Positions 31,644 through 42,252 of a stretch of 64,000 nt of DNA are shown in pieces. The DNA is taken from assembly GCA_009829735.1 (NCBI GenBank), contig CM020618.1, positions 16,415,346 to 16,479,345 on the forward strand, in the 5' to 3' direction. How positions within the stretch are numbered: the first letter of the stretch is position 1; every line of letters starts with the position of its first letter. The notes below the pieces were generated by a model. The model made no database searches. It saw only the letters and a list, made by a program, of their open reading frames with translations, and had not been told where the DNA came from. The stretch comes from Pyropia yezoensis (lineage: Eukaryota; Rhodophyta; Bangiophyceae; Bangiales; Bangiaceae). The position numbers and the translations under genes were made by a program.

Positions 31644-34612
31644 CGGGTCCGCAATCATGATGAGCGAGGAGGCAAGTCATGCAGAGCGCTTCCTGCGGCG
31701 TTCTGTTGGGAATAGGAAGAGAACGCAGCAGTGGGTGGGAGGGGGAGAGCCGGCCTGTCGGGTGTGGCGGGGGAGGGATGCTTGCTAGCGTCCACTGCTT
31801 TTGCTGTGAGTCAATTGTTGTGGTTGTTGCTTGTTGGATGCTTTGGGTTCGTGGGGCTGCCAGCGTAGGTGAAGCGCTAGGTACATCCAAGAGCTCTCTG
31901 CCGCTCACTCCTCTTGGGTGTTTTGTCTGCGCTATGGGGCGGTTCTCCTGGCTGGCCGTGGCATTGGCGGCCCACCACCAGCCAGCTAGCCGCTCGGTCG
32001 CTGTCCACGACCACCACGAGCCCGCCCCCTGTCCACAGCCAACACTAGCCCCCCGTCCGCCGCCACCGCCCGCTAGCGCTCATGCCACGCCGACGGGCGG
32101 CCGTCCCCCCCAGCCCTTCAACGCCGGCACTACCGCCGACCGCCCCCACGGTCTTCGGCGCTTTGGCGGCGTCGACCTGAAGGACCCTTACCCCACGACA
32201 CCCTTTGTTCCCGCAGCCAGCAGGCCGCCGCCTCCTCACCCCCCCCCCCCGAGCCACCACCGCTTCCCGTGCCTCTCCCGCACAGGTCCGCCGTCCCCCC
32301 CCCTGACCTCCCGTCGACGGAGCACCCTTTTCGACGGGACCGCCGCCGAAATGGTCCATCGGTCCCTGCCCAATCGACGTCCCTTGGCAACGCAGACCGT
32401 GCTCAACAGGGGGGGACCCTGTCACAGCTGTGCGCTCCTGCGTGTCTCTCCGCCGTCGCGGTGCGGTTGTCTCCACCCCATTCTCTACCCCCCTAACCTC
32501 TGCGCCACGCGGCGGCTGCGGCGGTCGCGTACCCTCCCCGCCGCGGCGGTGCACAAAGGTCGTCCACGTGATCGCCGAGCTGTCGCCGTTGGTGGTGATG
32601 GGGCTGGGCGCGTCGCGGGCGCCCGAACCGGGCCTGCTGGGCGGGACGCTCGCCGTGAATGCGGGGCTGTACGGCGCCTACCGCCGGGGGGGGGGGGGGG
32701 GTCGCCGCCGCCGTCATGCCGCGGCGGCGGCGGCGGCGGCGGCGGCCGCTGACGCCACCACACCTGCTTGAGACGTGGGCGGCGGCGGCATGGCGCGCGC
32801 CCGCCCCTCCCTTTTTGACGACGGCCTCATTGGTCGCGGCGGGCTACCAACGCCAAAGCCGACAGCGGCGGCAGCTGCAGCGCACCCCTCGCTCGTCATT
32901 AATTGGCGGCGGTGGCCATGCCGGCGGCGGCGGCAGCGTGTCGTCGCCTGAGGGCGCTGCACGGCAGCGGTCGGGGTGGCCCGCGCGGCCGGCCGGAGCA
33001 GCCGTTGAAGGTCCTCCGCCGAGCCCCAGCCAGCACTGGCACCGCCACCACCTCCGCCACCGCCAGCACAAGTGCCACCACCGCCGACGCCGCCACCGCC
33101 ACCGCCACCGCCGCCACCACCGCCGCCGGCCACGGCCACCGCGGTCGCCACCGCCATGGCCTCACTGCCCCTCCCGCTCGCGGAGTTCGAAAACTCAAGC
33201 GTAGCACGACCCTGTCGACACGGATTCTGATGTGTTTTCGCTCCTCGAACCGACGCCTCCCAGGCGCCCCCGCCACAACAACCCTGGATGCGTCGCCGAG
33301 GTCCCGCGGGCCCTTGGGACGGTGGACAGAGTGGCACGGGTGAGGGGCTTATGTACGAACTACTTTACGGAAGGTCAGGCGGTGCTCTCGGGCAAGCCGA
33401 AGCCAATGACATCCACTCTTGCCAGCGCCTGTGCAGTACCTGCGCAGTGGGGCCAAGACCCGGTAGCTTATTATCCGCGCATTTGGCCAAATCATGCGTG
33501 CGCGGGATTGCACGGCCCCCCCGCAGGCCCCGTAAAGGGCGATTTCCACGTGCAAAAGTGCGCACGGCGGCATGCTCCTTGACGCTCATTTTCTCTCACC
33601 TCAACGACCGTCATGAGGACGACAAGGCCTACCTTCTCGTATAAAGAACAGTCATATTCGTGCTGCCCCGGCCGAAAACGTCTGTTCCTAGCACGACGTT
33701 GCACGTCGCTGTTCACGAAAATTGCGCGTATTTGCATGTTGACCTGCAGCGCTGTGCCAATGCGCTGCCCCGATTTGTTGAGCATCTGCAATTCGATGCA
33801 CGTTCGCCGCAAGACCCTGCAGACCGCGAGCAGGCTTCGTGTTTGCTCGTGCACCGTTCCTCCCTTTCCGCACGTCAAAAACACGGGCTTTGTGCACCAG
33901 GCCCTGCAGATCGGCGCCGCGTCACCGGTGTCCTTCTCTCCGACGGAGATCGCCAACCAGGCATCCAGAAGCGTGAGCCCCAAAAGGGACAATATGCAAG
34001 TGTTGTGCATGCAGCCGCCGGTTCCGTGTTCTGCGCAACACGAACCGCGCATCAAAATATGCTGTCCGTGCAACGATTCTCTGATTCCGTGGCGCGCGGA
34101 GCACGCAATGCTCCTCCCTTTGCCACTGAGCTACGGCCGGTAACTGGCTTCCGGCCCGTGCGCCGAGGGGCGGAATTGTGGCTGGCGATTTGTGGCGGGG
34201 CAACCAGGGGGTGCTGGCCGCGTGGGTGCCCGGCCCTGAGCCGCTTGGCGGCTACGGCGGCGCAACGGTCGGCCTTGGCCGTTTCGCCTGACGCACCCCT
34301 CTCCGGTCTGGGGACGCCGGACGCTACTGAGTGCCGCTCCCGCCAACGGCGGTTGCGAGGGCGCCCGGTGGGGCGCCTGTCGCTGCGGCCGCCGCCTCGG
34401 TGGCGGACGGCGCGGTGACCCGCCGCCCCCGCCGGCCGCTCTCCCCCCCTCGGCGAGGCCGCCCCTGCCTACTTCACGGCGGCCGCCGCGGGTACCCGAG
34501 CGCCCCCGTGCTCGGCAGCGTCCGTTGGCTTGCCCCGCGATTGCGTGGCAAGCCGCCGGCTACCCGTGATTGGTACGTGGTCGACGCAGACTGCGCGTAT
34601 TGCGTGTTAAGC
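31644..34612. other. Large region without a confident gene, left of the DIRS-like element
   Basis: Frames up to ~357 codons occur but are Pro/Arg or Ala/Gly-rich and overlap on both strands. 32560-32690 has coding-like bias on the plus strand (VVHVIAELSPLVVMGLG) and then meets a G run at 32689-32701. 33330-34140 is less GC-rich and has 170-190-codon frames on both strands without known motifs. It may include the left terminus of the DIRS-like element, which I could not delimit. Confidence 0.45.
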
Positions 34613-35679
34613 ATGGGTGACATCACCGGCGGGGGCGACACACTCCCGGCCAGGGCCGCTTCGGCGGCCGACCTTGCTACCATCCGGGCTGAGGTGACTA
34701 CGCTCGCCCAGCTTGTGACCGCGTCGCTGCGACATGGCGGAGCGGCGCAGCAGGAGGCTGATGGGGCGGCCGGTGACGCCGCTGCCGCCGACGCCGCACC
34801 TCGCGGCGGGGCGCATCAAGCTGCAGGTCGAACGACTACGGCAGCAGACACGGCTGGTGACGGCGACGGCTCGGACTCCCTCGTGTTCACCGCCGGCAAC
34901 ACCGACTCAGACGGCGGGCCTACCTTTACCAGTCAGCGCCGGCACCCGCGCCCGCTCGGACCGCACCTCGATGGCTTCGACGACCCCGACATCCCGGACC
35001 CCGACGACGTCCTCGTTGCCTTCAAGATGCCCAAGCGCATCCGCCGGCGTGACGAGCTGCCGGTCCCGTTTACCCCAACCGACGTTGAGCACCTGGACAA
35101 CTTCCCGCGCAGCGACCAAGACCGTGAGGAGGCAAACGCGGTTTATGCTGCCGCCACAGGGGCGCAAGGCCTCGCCAACGCGGCCAACGCTCTCTACCAC
35201 CAGCGCGAGTCCCTGCAGAAGGATACCCTCGAGTCGCGCCTCGCCTGGCTCGCCGTCGCGACGCGCCTGCACTACCGCATCATCGCCGCCCGCTATGACT
35301 ACCTCGTTGCGAGCAAGCACGAGCCCGGCCTCGCGGAGCCCTACCTCGCCACGGATGCCGTTCCCCGCAACAAGGGTCGCGGACCTGACTGGCAGCGCTT
35401 CCTCAACGCGGTTGCCGTCGATGAGGCCCGCGTGTTTACTAAGCGGGCCAACGCCGCCCTGGAGGTGGCGGTGGCGGAGGCGGGGGCAGCGGCGGTGGCA
35501 CGGGCGGCGGTGGGGGCGGCGGAGGCGGCGGATCTGGCGGCGGACGCTCAAACAAAAAGGGCGGCGGTGGCGGCGGGGGTAGAGGCGGCCATAAGAAGGG
35601 CGGGGGAGGCGCCGCAGGTGCGTCGGGAGGTGGAGGTGGCCAGAAGGGAGGCGGCGGCAAGGGCGCAGGCGGCTCGGGC
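34613..35679 (+). pseudogene. DIRS-like ORF1 (gag-like), 3' end cut by LTR insertion
   Basis: The ATG at 34613 (MGDITGGGDTLPARAASAAD) begins a ~355-codon frame. It has an acidic N-terminal third, then LVAFKMPKRIRRRDELPVPFTP and helical sequence (LANAANALYHQRESLQKDTL, LHYRIIAARYDYLVASKHE), as in gag-like ORF1 proteins of DIRS-type elements. From about 35460 this frame is Ala/Glu/Arg-rich. The +2 frame instead gives an uninterrupted Gly-rich RNA-binding-type tail (GGGRSNKKGGGGGGGRGG) that continues after the insertion site and stops with TAA at 48944, twelve bases before the RT ATG. The natural C-terminus is probably the Gly-rich one, implying an indel near 35450. Confidence 0.65.
35675..35679 (+). 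repeat. Target-site duplication of element A, left copy (CGGGC)
   Basis: The five bases immediately before the left LTR equal those immediately after the right LTR (48901-48905). Confidence 0.85.
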
Positions 35680-36218
35680 TGTAGCAGTACTCCCAAGCAC
35701 CAACCCCGAGTCAGGGAAGGAAGAGGAGTATTGCCGATATCCCAACTTGGGACACCGGAAGCAAGCACCTCCACACAGCCGAACACGGAACTTGCGTGTG
35801 GTGAGCGGGTCCACTCACCAAGGCACGAACAAGATGTGTCGGAGCCAGACGGTATTTTCTTGCTTGGCCAGCCAAGGTGGGCCCTCCCCGCCTTGCTGTC
35901 CCTCCTTATCAACCCTCCTCACACGCTCACGCAACCCCTCAAAACACTCAGAAAATGAACCCTCAAACAAACCAATCATATCACTCCACATGCAAAGAAC
36001 TCAAAGCGTAGAAATCCGTCTGGCTCCCGTGCAAAAATCCCAAGAAACAAATACCAGCAGCATTACCCTGCTCTAGTATGTCGGAAGTCCTAGTCGAATT
36101 TCCGTCCAGAAGTCAGAAGTTTCACCATCGTGGGTCGGGTGAATTTCGACTTCCGGTCAGGTCCACTTGACCCGAATCTTCAAAGTATTGGTACCGAATT
36201 CCGGCCCAATCTCCCACA
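35680..36218 (-). repeat. Element A LTR, left copy (3' LTR of the element)
   Basis: 539 bp, begins TGTAGCAGTACTCCC and ends AATCTCCCACA. It matches 48362-48900 throughout by eye. It includes the small hairpin TCCC-AACTT-GGGA at 35740-35752. Confidence 0.92.
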
Positions 36219-36231
36219 TTTCCCCCTTCTC
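36219..36231 (-). promoter_or_regulatory. Polypurine tract of element A
   Basis: TTTCCCCCTTCTC on the plus strand is a 13-nt purine run on the element's own strand, directly next to the 3' LTR. This is where plus-strand DNA synthesis would be primed, and it fixes the element's orientation as minus. Confidence 0.75.
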
Positions 36232-36471
36232 AAAAGTCCAGCCGTCCCGGTGGACGTCCAATCAGCGGCGAGTCGCAGTGACCGGGAGAGGAGGATGCAA
36301 TTCCCGAGTTGAGATGCAAAGTACGGTGCATCGCTGGCGTCTAGCGTGCACCAGGGTTACGCCGGGGTTGCACTCGCGTCCGGCGGGGCCCTCCGGGAGA
36401 GGCAGTCCCTCTCCGTGGGGTGCGCTCTCTGCCCTGACACTGGGTAGAGGAGCCCCCTCCACGCGAAACAG

Positions 36472-37190
36472 GTGTGGGGGAAAGTCGTCCCCCACCTGGT
36501 CAGGGTGCTCCACGGGTGGACTCACGTGTGGGTGAGCCCCCTAATCTGGGTGTCGGCGTACCTCCGCCACACCCCCTGCCCCTCAACTGGAGGAGTAGGG
36601 CGTCGACGTTCTCACTCGGAACGTCGACCTGCACCTGCCCCTTCAGTTGGGGTACGGTTGCTCTCGGGGGGTCGGGTTGTGTCCCCCCCTTCAGCTCGAT
36701 CCACCCCCAGCTGGCTCTCTGCGGGGTGTTCCTCACTCCTTCCCCCCCCTTTCTAGTCAGGGTTGAGGGGTGTGCGCACCCCGAGTTGGGGGTGTTGCAC
36801 TCGGTCGCCGGCGGTGGGACTCGGCCGCCGGTGCGGGGTCTTCTCTCCCCTTCGTGTGTGCGGGCGGGTGTGTGCCTTCCCGCCGCTGCTCCCTCGCGTC
36901 GGCGGGTCTGTCTCTTCCCGCCGTGCGGTTGGTGTCGTTGGTTGGGGTGGTGTCTTCCCCCTTCCGCCCCTGTGTCGGGCGTCTTCGTTGTCGGTGGGGG
37001 CGTGGGTTGTGTTCCCCCCCCTTTGTCCTCGTTGGCGGGGTTGTGTCTTCCCCGCGCTGCCCCTTGTGTCGGGCTTCTTCGTTGTCGGTGGGGGGTGTGG
37101 GTCGTGTCCCCCCCCCTTGCTCTACCTCACCGAGTCGGTCAAGGTTGGTTGTCGTCGGAGGGGGAGCGGGTCGTGTCCCCCCCCGTGCTC
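36472..37190 (+). repeat. Array of stem-loops in the leader of the element A antisense ORF
   Basis: At least nine hairpins follow one another. Arms are: 36474-36481/36488-36495 (GTGGGGGA); 36602-36611/36619-36628 (GTCGACGTTC, 7-nt loop); 36666-36671/36683-36688; 36863-36868/36879-36884 (GGCGGG); 36900-36906/36917-36923 (CGGCGGG); 36944-36947/36957-36960; 36996-37000/37014-37018; 37035-37040/37050-37055 (GCGGGG); 37090-37095/37108-37113; 37160-37164/37177-37181. Many loops share TGTGTCTT or GGGTCGTGT cores while stems differ with pairing kept. The stretch 36232-37223 holds no ORF of its own. Confidence 0.75.
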
Positions 37191-37223
37191 AACCTCACCG
37201 AGTCGGTCAAGGTTGGTCGCGTG

Positions 37224-38205
37224 ATGGCGGGTGAGCCGAGTCGGCCTTTGTCCCCGTCTCCGACGTCTCTGTCGGACAAGCGACGGACGGGAGAGGAGGC
37301 CCTCGGGACTGAGGAGTCTCTCAGCCGGGGGTCGGCCATGGAGACGACTCGTCCCGGGCGAGGGTCGGAGGCGGCCGCCTCAGCCGTCCCCGCCCCATCA
37401 CCTCCTACTGCCCCCTCGGCCGTGGTCCCACCGGGGGATGGGTCTTCCAACCCGGTGGCGGAAGGGGATGTAACTCCCATCCCCCGCCTTCCTGAGTCAC
37501 GGCTGCTACTCCCGCCGCGGCCCCGTCCTCCTATGGGGCCCCGAGCCTGGGCGCCTCCCAAGTCAGTCGGGGAGCTTCCCGACTGCAAGCTCAAGGATGT
37601 CTACTTGATCATCCCCGAGCCACGGCGGACCGACGTATGGTACCGCCGGACTCGTCGGTACCCCAACCAGGTGACTCTACCTGATGGGGTGGTCTGCGAC
37701 CTACCAGCGCTACTCTGCCTGGCGGACGCGCCTGAAGTCCAGGCGTTGTCAACCTCCCTCGCCTTGGGGTCGGGCGACAAGGAGATCGACGACACCCACG
37801 CGGTTGTGTCTACCGAGTGGTGTGCCCTTCCCCGTCCCTACCTGGGCGGAGAGGACGCCCACGCCCAACACGGCGTGGTGCGAGAGGAGTTCCGACTCCG
37901 GGGCTCCTCGGGCTTCCTCATCCACGGGTCGCGGGTGGAGTTCACCCACGTACCTCTGGAGGAGCGTGAGCACCAGTACCCTTTTCTCCCAGGGTGGTGG
38001 GAGACAGTGGAGGTACCTTGTGGGTTTCCGGCTCGGATCCCCCTCCTCGTTGCCTACTTTGGCTCCGTGCTACGCTCCAGCTCGGAGGGTAACCGGGTCT
38101 TCGCCTACCTCGCCACGCACTGGGTGGTCGTGGTGACTCGGGGCTGGTACTCCGATGTAGTCCATCGGGGTTACCTGTGGCACCTCCCACCGGCTCTGGT
38201 GGAGG
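37224..38205 (+). pseudogene. Partial copy of element A antisense ORF, cut by the sequence gap
   Basis: Same start (MAGEPSRPLSPSPTSLSDK) and sequence as the full ORF at 40208. It runs 327 codons into the N gap and ends at ALVE. It is almost certainly the same locus assembled twice, not a second gene. Confidence 0.85.
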
Positions 38206-38705
38206 NNNNNNNNNNNNNNNNNNNNNNNNNNNNNNNNNNNNNNNNNNNNNNNNNNNNNNNNNNNNNNNNNNNNNNNNNNNNNNNNNNNNNNNNNNNNNNN
38301 NNNNNNNNNNNNNNNNNNNNNNNNNNNNNNNNNNNNNNNNNNNNNNNNNNNNNNNNNNNNNNNNNNNNNNNNNNNNNNNNNNNNNNNNNNNNNNNNNNNN
38401 NNNNNNNNNNNNNNNNNNNNNNNNNNNNNNNNNNNNNNNNNNNNNNNNNNNNNNNNNNNNNNNNNNNNNNNNNNNNNNNNNNNNNNNNNNNNNNNNNNNN
38501 NNNNNNNNNNNNNNNNNNNNNNNNNNNNNNNNNNNNNNNNNNNNNNNNNNNNNNNNNNNNNNNNNNNNNNNNNNNNNNNNNNNNNNNNNNNNNNNNNNNN
38601 NNNNNNNNNNNNNNNNNNNNNNNNNNNNNNNNNNNNNNNNNNNNNNNNNNNNNNNNNNNNNNNNNNNNNNNNNNNNNNNNNNNNNNNNNNNNNNNNNNNN
38701 NNNNN
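38206..38705. other. Assembly gap, exactly 500 N
   Basis: The round size marks a placeholder, not a measured distance. The sequence to its left ends inside the antisense ORF, and the sequence to its right restarts inside the LTR. Confidence 0.98.
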
Positions 38706-41189
38706 GAAGAGGAGTATTGCGATATCCCAACTTGGGACACCGGAAGCAAGCACCTCCACACAGCCGAACACGGAACTTGCGTGTGGTGAGCGGGTCCACT
38801 CACCAAGGCACGAACAAGATGTGTCGGAGCCAGACGGTGTTTTCTTGCTTGGCCAGCCAAGGTGGGCCCTCCCCGCCTTGCTGTCCCTCCTTATCAACCC
38901 TCCTCACACGCTCACGCAACCCCTCAAAACACTCAGAAAATGAACCCTCAAACAAACCAATCATATCACTCCACATGCAAAGAACTCAAAGCGTAGAAAT
39001 CCGTCTGGCTCCCGTGCAAAAAATCCCAAGAAACAAATACCAGCAGCATTACCCTGCTCTAGTATGTCGGAAGTCCTAGTCGAATTTCCGTCCAGAAGTC
39101 AGAAGTTTCACCATCGTGGGTCGGGTGAATTTCGACTTCCGGTCAGGTCCACTTGACCCGAATCTTCAAAGTATTGGTACCGAATTCCGGCCCAATCTCC
39201 CACATTTCCCCCTTCTCAAAAGTCCAGCCGTCCCGGTGGACGTCCAATCAGCGGCGAGTCGCAGTGACCGGGAGAGGAGGATGCAATTCCCGAGTTGAGA
39301 TGCAAAGTACGGTGCATCGCTGGCGTCTAGCGTGCACCAGGGTTACGCCGGGGTTGCACTCGCGTCCGGCGGGGCCCTCCGGGAGAGGCAGTCCCTCTCC
39401 GTGGGGTGCGCTCTCTGCCCTGACACTGGGTAGAGGAGCCCCCTCCACGCGAAACAGGTGTGGGGGAAAGTCGTCCCCCACCTGGTCAGGGTGCTCCACG
39501 GGTGGACTCACGTGTGGGTGAGCCCCCTAATCTGGGGTGTCGGCGTACCTCCGCCACACCCCCTGCCCCTCAACTGGAGGAGTAGGGCGTCGACGTTCTC
39601 ACTCGGAACGTCGACCTGCACCTGCCCCTTCAGTTGGGGTACGGTTGCTCTCGGGGGGTCGGGTTGTGTCCCCCCCTTCAGCTCGATCCACCCCCAGCTG
39701 GCTCTCTGCGGGGTGTTCCTCACTCCTTCCCCCCCTTTCTAGTCAGGGTTGAGGGGTGTGCGCACCCCGAGTTGGGGGTGTTGCACTCGGTCGCCGGCGG
39801 TGGGACTCGGCCGCCGGTGCGGGTCTTCTCTCCCCTTCGTGTGTGCGGGCGGGTGTGTGCCTTCCCGCCGCTGCTCCCTCGCGTCGGCGGGTCTGTCTCT
39901 TCCCGCCGTGCGGTTGGTGTCGTTGGTTGGGGTGGTGTCTTCCCCCTTCCGCCCTGTGTCGGGCGTCTTCGTTGTCGGTGGGGGCGTGGGTTGTGTTCCC
40001 CCCCCTTTGTCCTCGTTGGCGGGGTTGTGTCTTCCCCGCGCTGCCCCTTGTGTCGGGCTTCTTCGTTGTCGGTGGGGGGTGTGGGTCGTGTCCCCCCCCC
40101 TTGCTCTACCTCACCGAGTCGGTCAAGGTTGGTTGTCGTCGGAGGGGGAGCGGGTCGTGTCCCCCCCCGTGCTCAACCTCACCGAGTCGGTCAAGGTTGG
40201 TCGCGTGATGGCGGGTGAGCCGAGTCGGCCTTTGTCCCCGTCTCCGACGTCTCTGTCGGACAAGCGACGGACGGGAGAGGAGGCCCTCGGGACTGAGGAG
40301 TCTCTCAGCCGGGGGTCGGCCATGGAGACGACTCGTCCCGGGCGAGGGTCGGAGGCGGCCGCCTCAGCCGTCCCCGCCCCATCACCTCCTACTGCCCCCT
40401 CGGCCGTGGTCCCACCGGGGGATGGGTCTTCCAACCCGGTGGCGGAAGGGGATGTAACTCCCATCCCCCGCCTTCCTGAGTCACGGCTGCTACTCCCGCC
40501 GCGGCCCCGTCCTCCTATGGGGCCCCGAGCCTGGGCGCCTCCCAAGTCAGTCGGGGAGCTTCCCGACTGCAAGCTCAAGGATGTCTACTTGATCATCCCC
40601 GAGCCACGGCGGACCGACGTATGGTACCGCCGGACTCGTCGGTACCCCAACCAGGTGACTCTACCTGATGGGGTGGTCTGCGACCTACCAGCGCTACTCT
40701 GCCTGGCGGACGCGCCTGAAGTCCAGGCGTTGTCAACCTCCCTCGCCTTGGGGTCGGGCGACAAGGAGATCGACGACACCCACGCGGTTGTGTCTACCGA
40801 GTGGTGTGCCCTTCCCCGTCCCTACCTGGGCGGAGAGGACGCCCACGCCCAACACGGCGTGGTGCGAGAGGAGTTCCGACTCCGGGGCTCCTCGGGCTTC
40901 CTCATCCACGGGTCGCGGGTGGAGTTCACCCACGTACCTCTGGAGGAGCGTGAGCACCAGTACCCTTTTCTCCCAGGGTGGTGGGAGACAGTGGAGGTAC
41001 CTTGTGGGTTTCCGGCTCGGATCCCCCTCCTCGTTGCCTACTTTGGCTCCGTGCTACGCTCCAGCTCGGAGGGTAACCGGGTCTTCGCCTACCTCGCCAC
41101 GCACTGGGTGGTCGTGGTGACTCGGGGCTGGTACTCCGATGTAGTCCATCGGGGTTACCTGTGGCACCTCCCACCGGCTCTGGTGGAGG
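38706..41189. repeat. Second copy of 35720-38205 (partial LTR plus antisense-ORF 5' part)
   Basis: Bases 38706-41189 repeat 35720-38205. It contains a partial LTR (38706-39204, lacking the first 40 bases), the polypurine tract, the hairpin array and the start of the antisense ORF. The differences I see are mostly one-base changes in homopolymer length (for example near 39009, 39537, 39736, 39823 and 39955), with one A/G substitution in the LTR. Best read as overlapping contig ends that were not merged. Confidence 0.85.
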
Positions 41190-42124
41190 GTATGGAAACC
41201 CTTGGCTTCCACTGGTTAGCCTTGGGCGCGGGGGACCTGGCTCCGTTCCTCCTTAAGGGTATGGTCACCCTGCACAATCGACTCGATTGGGCGCAGCTGG
41301 AACCCTTCCTCCGCCGCAACAAGCGTCCAGAGCCGGGGTTGGAGAGTGAGCCACCCCGGGAGTTCGTCCATGTCACCCATACTCTGGTGCAGGGACAGCT
41401 GTTCTTGCGTGAGGGGTTGGGGGACTCTTCCCTTCCCTACGCAGAGGGGGTTACTCCCTCTACGTCGCCCCCTGGCTCTGGGTGGGCGACATCATCGGCG
41501 ACGACTCGTCGTGGTGCTCATCGAGGAGCCCCTCGAAGCCGCGGGCGAGCTGTGTCGACGACTTCCCCGCGGGTCGCGACTCCGACCTCGGGGGGTGTGG
41601 AGCCGACTCAGGCTCCACCCTTCCAGTTCCTCGAGCCCTTCCCCGACGTGGCGTTGGGTTCGCTACGGGTCCGAACTCCGGTACCCATGCCGATTGCGCG
41701 TGGCGTTGGCGAGATGCTTCCCAACTTGGGAGCCATCATGTATGACGCCACGGTGGAGGCCTCACTCGTGGCCTCCCTTGACACGTTGGCTTGGGTCACC
41801 CGGCGTGTCAGTCACTTCCTCGCGTCGGGCGACTCAGCCACGGCGCGACAGTCATTGGCAGCTGAGGTCACTCGCCTCGCGGTTGGACACGAGTTTGTCC
41901 AACGGCTGCTGTCGACTCAGCAGCAGCTTCCGCGTCACGGAGGGAGTACCTCCGGACATCTATCTTACGACGGGGATGGGTCCGCGAGTCGGCGGGCCCC
42001 TCCCAGTGCTTCCACTCCGGGGCCCTCCCGAGTGGGTTACGCCCCTCCGCTACCGGCCTACGACCCTGGGGGTTCGTGGTCGGGCGGTCCCTATAGTGGT
42101 GGGGGTGGCCATATGGAACGCTAG
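40208..42124 (+). CDS. Element A antisense accessory protein (638 aa)
   Basis: The ATG at 40208 follows two copies of a CACCGAGTCGGTCAAGGTTG unit. The ORF lies between pol and the 3' LTR and is antisense to gag-pol. After a Pro/Ser-rich N-terminus (~1-115), the core includes DVYLIIPEPRRTDVWYRR, WWETVEVPCGFPARIPLLV (with AYFGSVL next), YLATHWVVV, GYLWHLPPALVEGME, LDWAQLEPFLRR and REGLGDSSLPYAEGV. Near the C-terminus come LPNLGA and a helical block (SLVASLDTLAWVTRRVSHFL), then a Gly/Ser/Pro tail. The blocks EVPxGFPA, FGSV, LWHLP, REGLG and PNLGA recur in order in the element B protein, so this is a conserved family. No enzyme motif, signal peptide or zinc finger is apparent. It is not an envelope-like protein by composition. 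Function unknown; expression could come from an antisense promoter in the 3' LTR or leader. Confidence 0.75.
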   Translation: MAGEPSRPLSPSPTSLSDKRRTGEEALGTEESLSRGSAMETTRPGRGSEAAASAVPAPSPPTAPSAVVPPGDGSSNPVAEGDVTPIPRLPESRLLLPPRPRPPMGPRAWAPPKSVGELPDCKLKDVYLIIPEPRRTDVWYRRTRRYPNQVTLPDGVVCDLPALLCLADAPEVQALSTSLALGSGDKEIDDTHAVVSTEWCALPRPYLGGEDAHAQHGVVREEFRLRGSSGFLIHGSRVEFTHVPLEEREHQYPFLPGWWETVEVPCGFPARIPLLVAYFGSVLRSSSEGNRVFAYLATHWVVVVTRGWYSDVVHRGYLWHLPPALVEGMETLGFHWLALGAGDLAPFLLKGMVTLHNRLDWAQLEPFLRRNKRPEPGLESEPPREFVHVTHTLVQGQLFLREGLGDSSLPYAEGVTPSTSPPGSGWATSSATTRRGAHRGAPRSRGRAVSTTSPRVATPTSGGVEPTQAPPFQFLEPFPDVALGSLRVRTPVPMPIARGVGEMLPNLGAIMYDATVEASLVASLDTLAWVTRRVSHFLASGDSATARQSLAAEVTRLAVGHEFVQRLLSTQQQLPRHGGSTSGHLSYDGDGSASRRAPPSASTPGPSRVGYAPPLPAYDPGGSWSGGPYSGGGGHMER

Positions 42125-42252
42125 AGTCAGCGGTCGAACGACTTGTTCTTTCCTTGGTGAGAAGAGTGGTGGGTATTCTTCTCGTTTTGTATTGTGCCAT
42201 AGTCGGCTTTGTTAGTAGAGAATCTTTGAAGAACCATGGTATGTGTTTGTAC

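Noticed and set aside
32560-32690. Plus-strand segment VVHVIAELSPLVVMGLG, vaguely like the start of a GT5 starch synthase
   Set aside because: The similarity stops after about 17 residues, the expected GLGDVV continuation is absent, and a G run follows. Not enough to call a gene or pseudogene.
33492-34143. Overlapping 176-193-codon frames on both strands in a less GC-rich stretch
   Set aside because: No motif, no codon pattern favouring either strand, and the position next to the DIRS-like element suggests degenerate repeat sequence.
36800-37220. CRISPR-like spaced repeats in the hairpin array
   Set aside because: Units are uneven in length and vary in both stem and loop, lie in a eukaryotic retrotransposon and lack unique spacers of constant size.
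38942-39079. Small frame inside the element A LTR copies, repeated at each LTR
   Set aside because: The same short frames recur in every LTR copy simply because the LTR is repeated; there is no start context or protein feature.
38706-39204. Third element A LTR as a separate insertion
   Set aside because: It begins at the gap edge without an LTR terminus, and its flank continues into the same internal sequence as the left copy. An assembly overlap explains it better.
39749-40207. In-frame upstream extension of the element A antisense ORF
   Set aside because: This 153-codon extension crosses the hairpin array, shifts frame between the two assembled copies because of homopolymer differences, and has no counterpart in element B. 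The ATG at 40208 is preferred.
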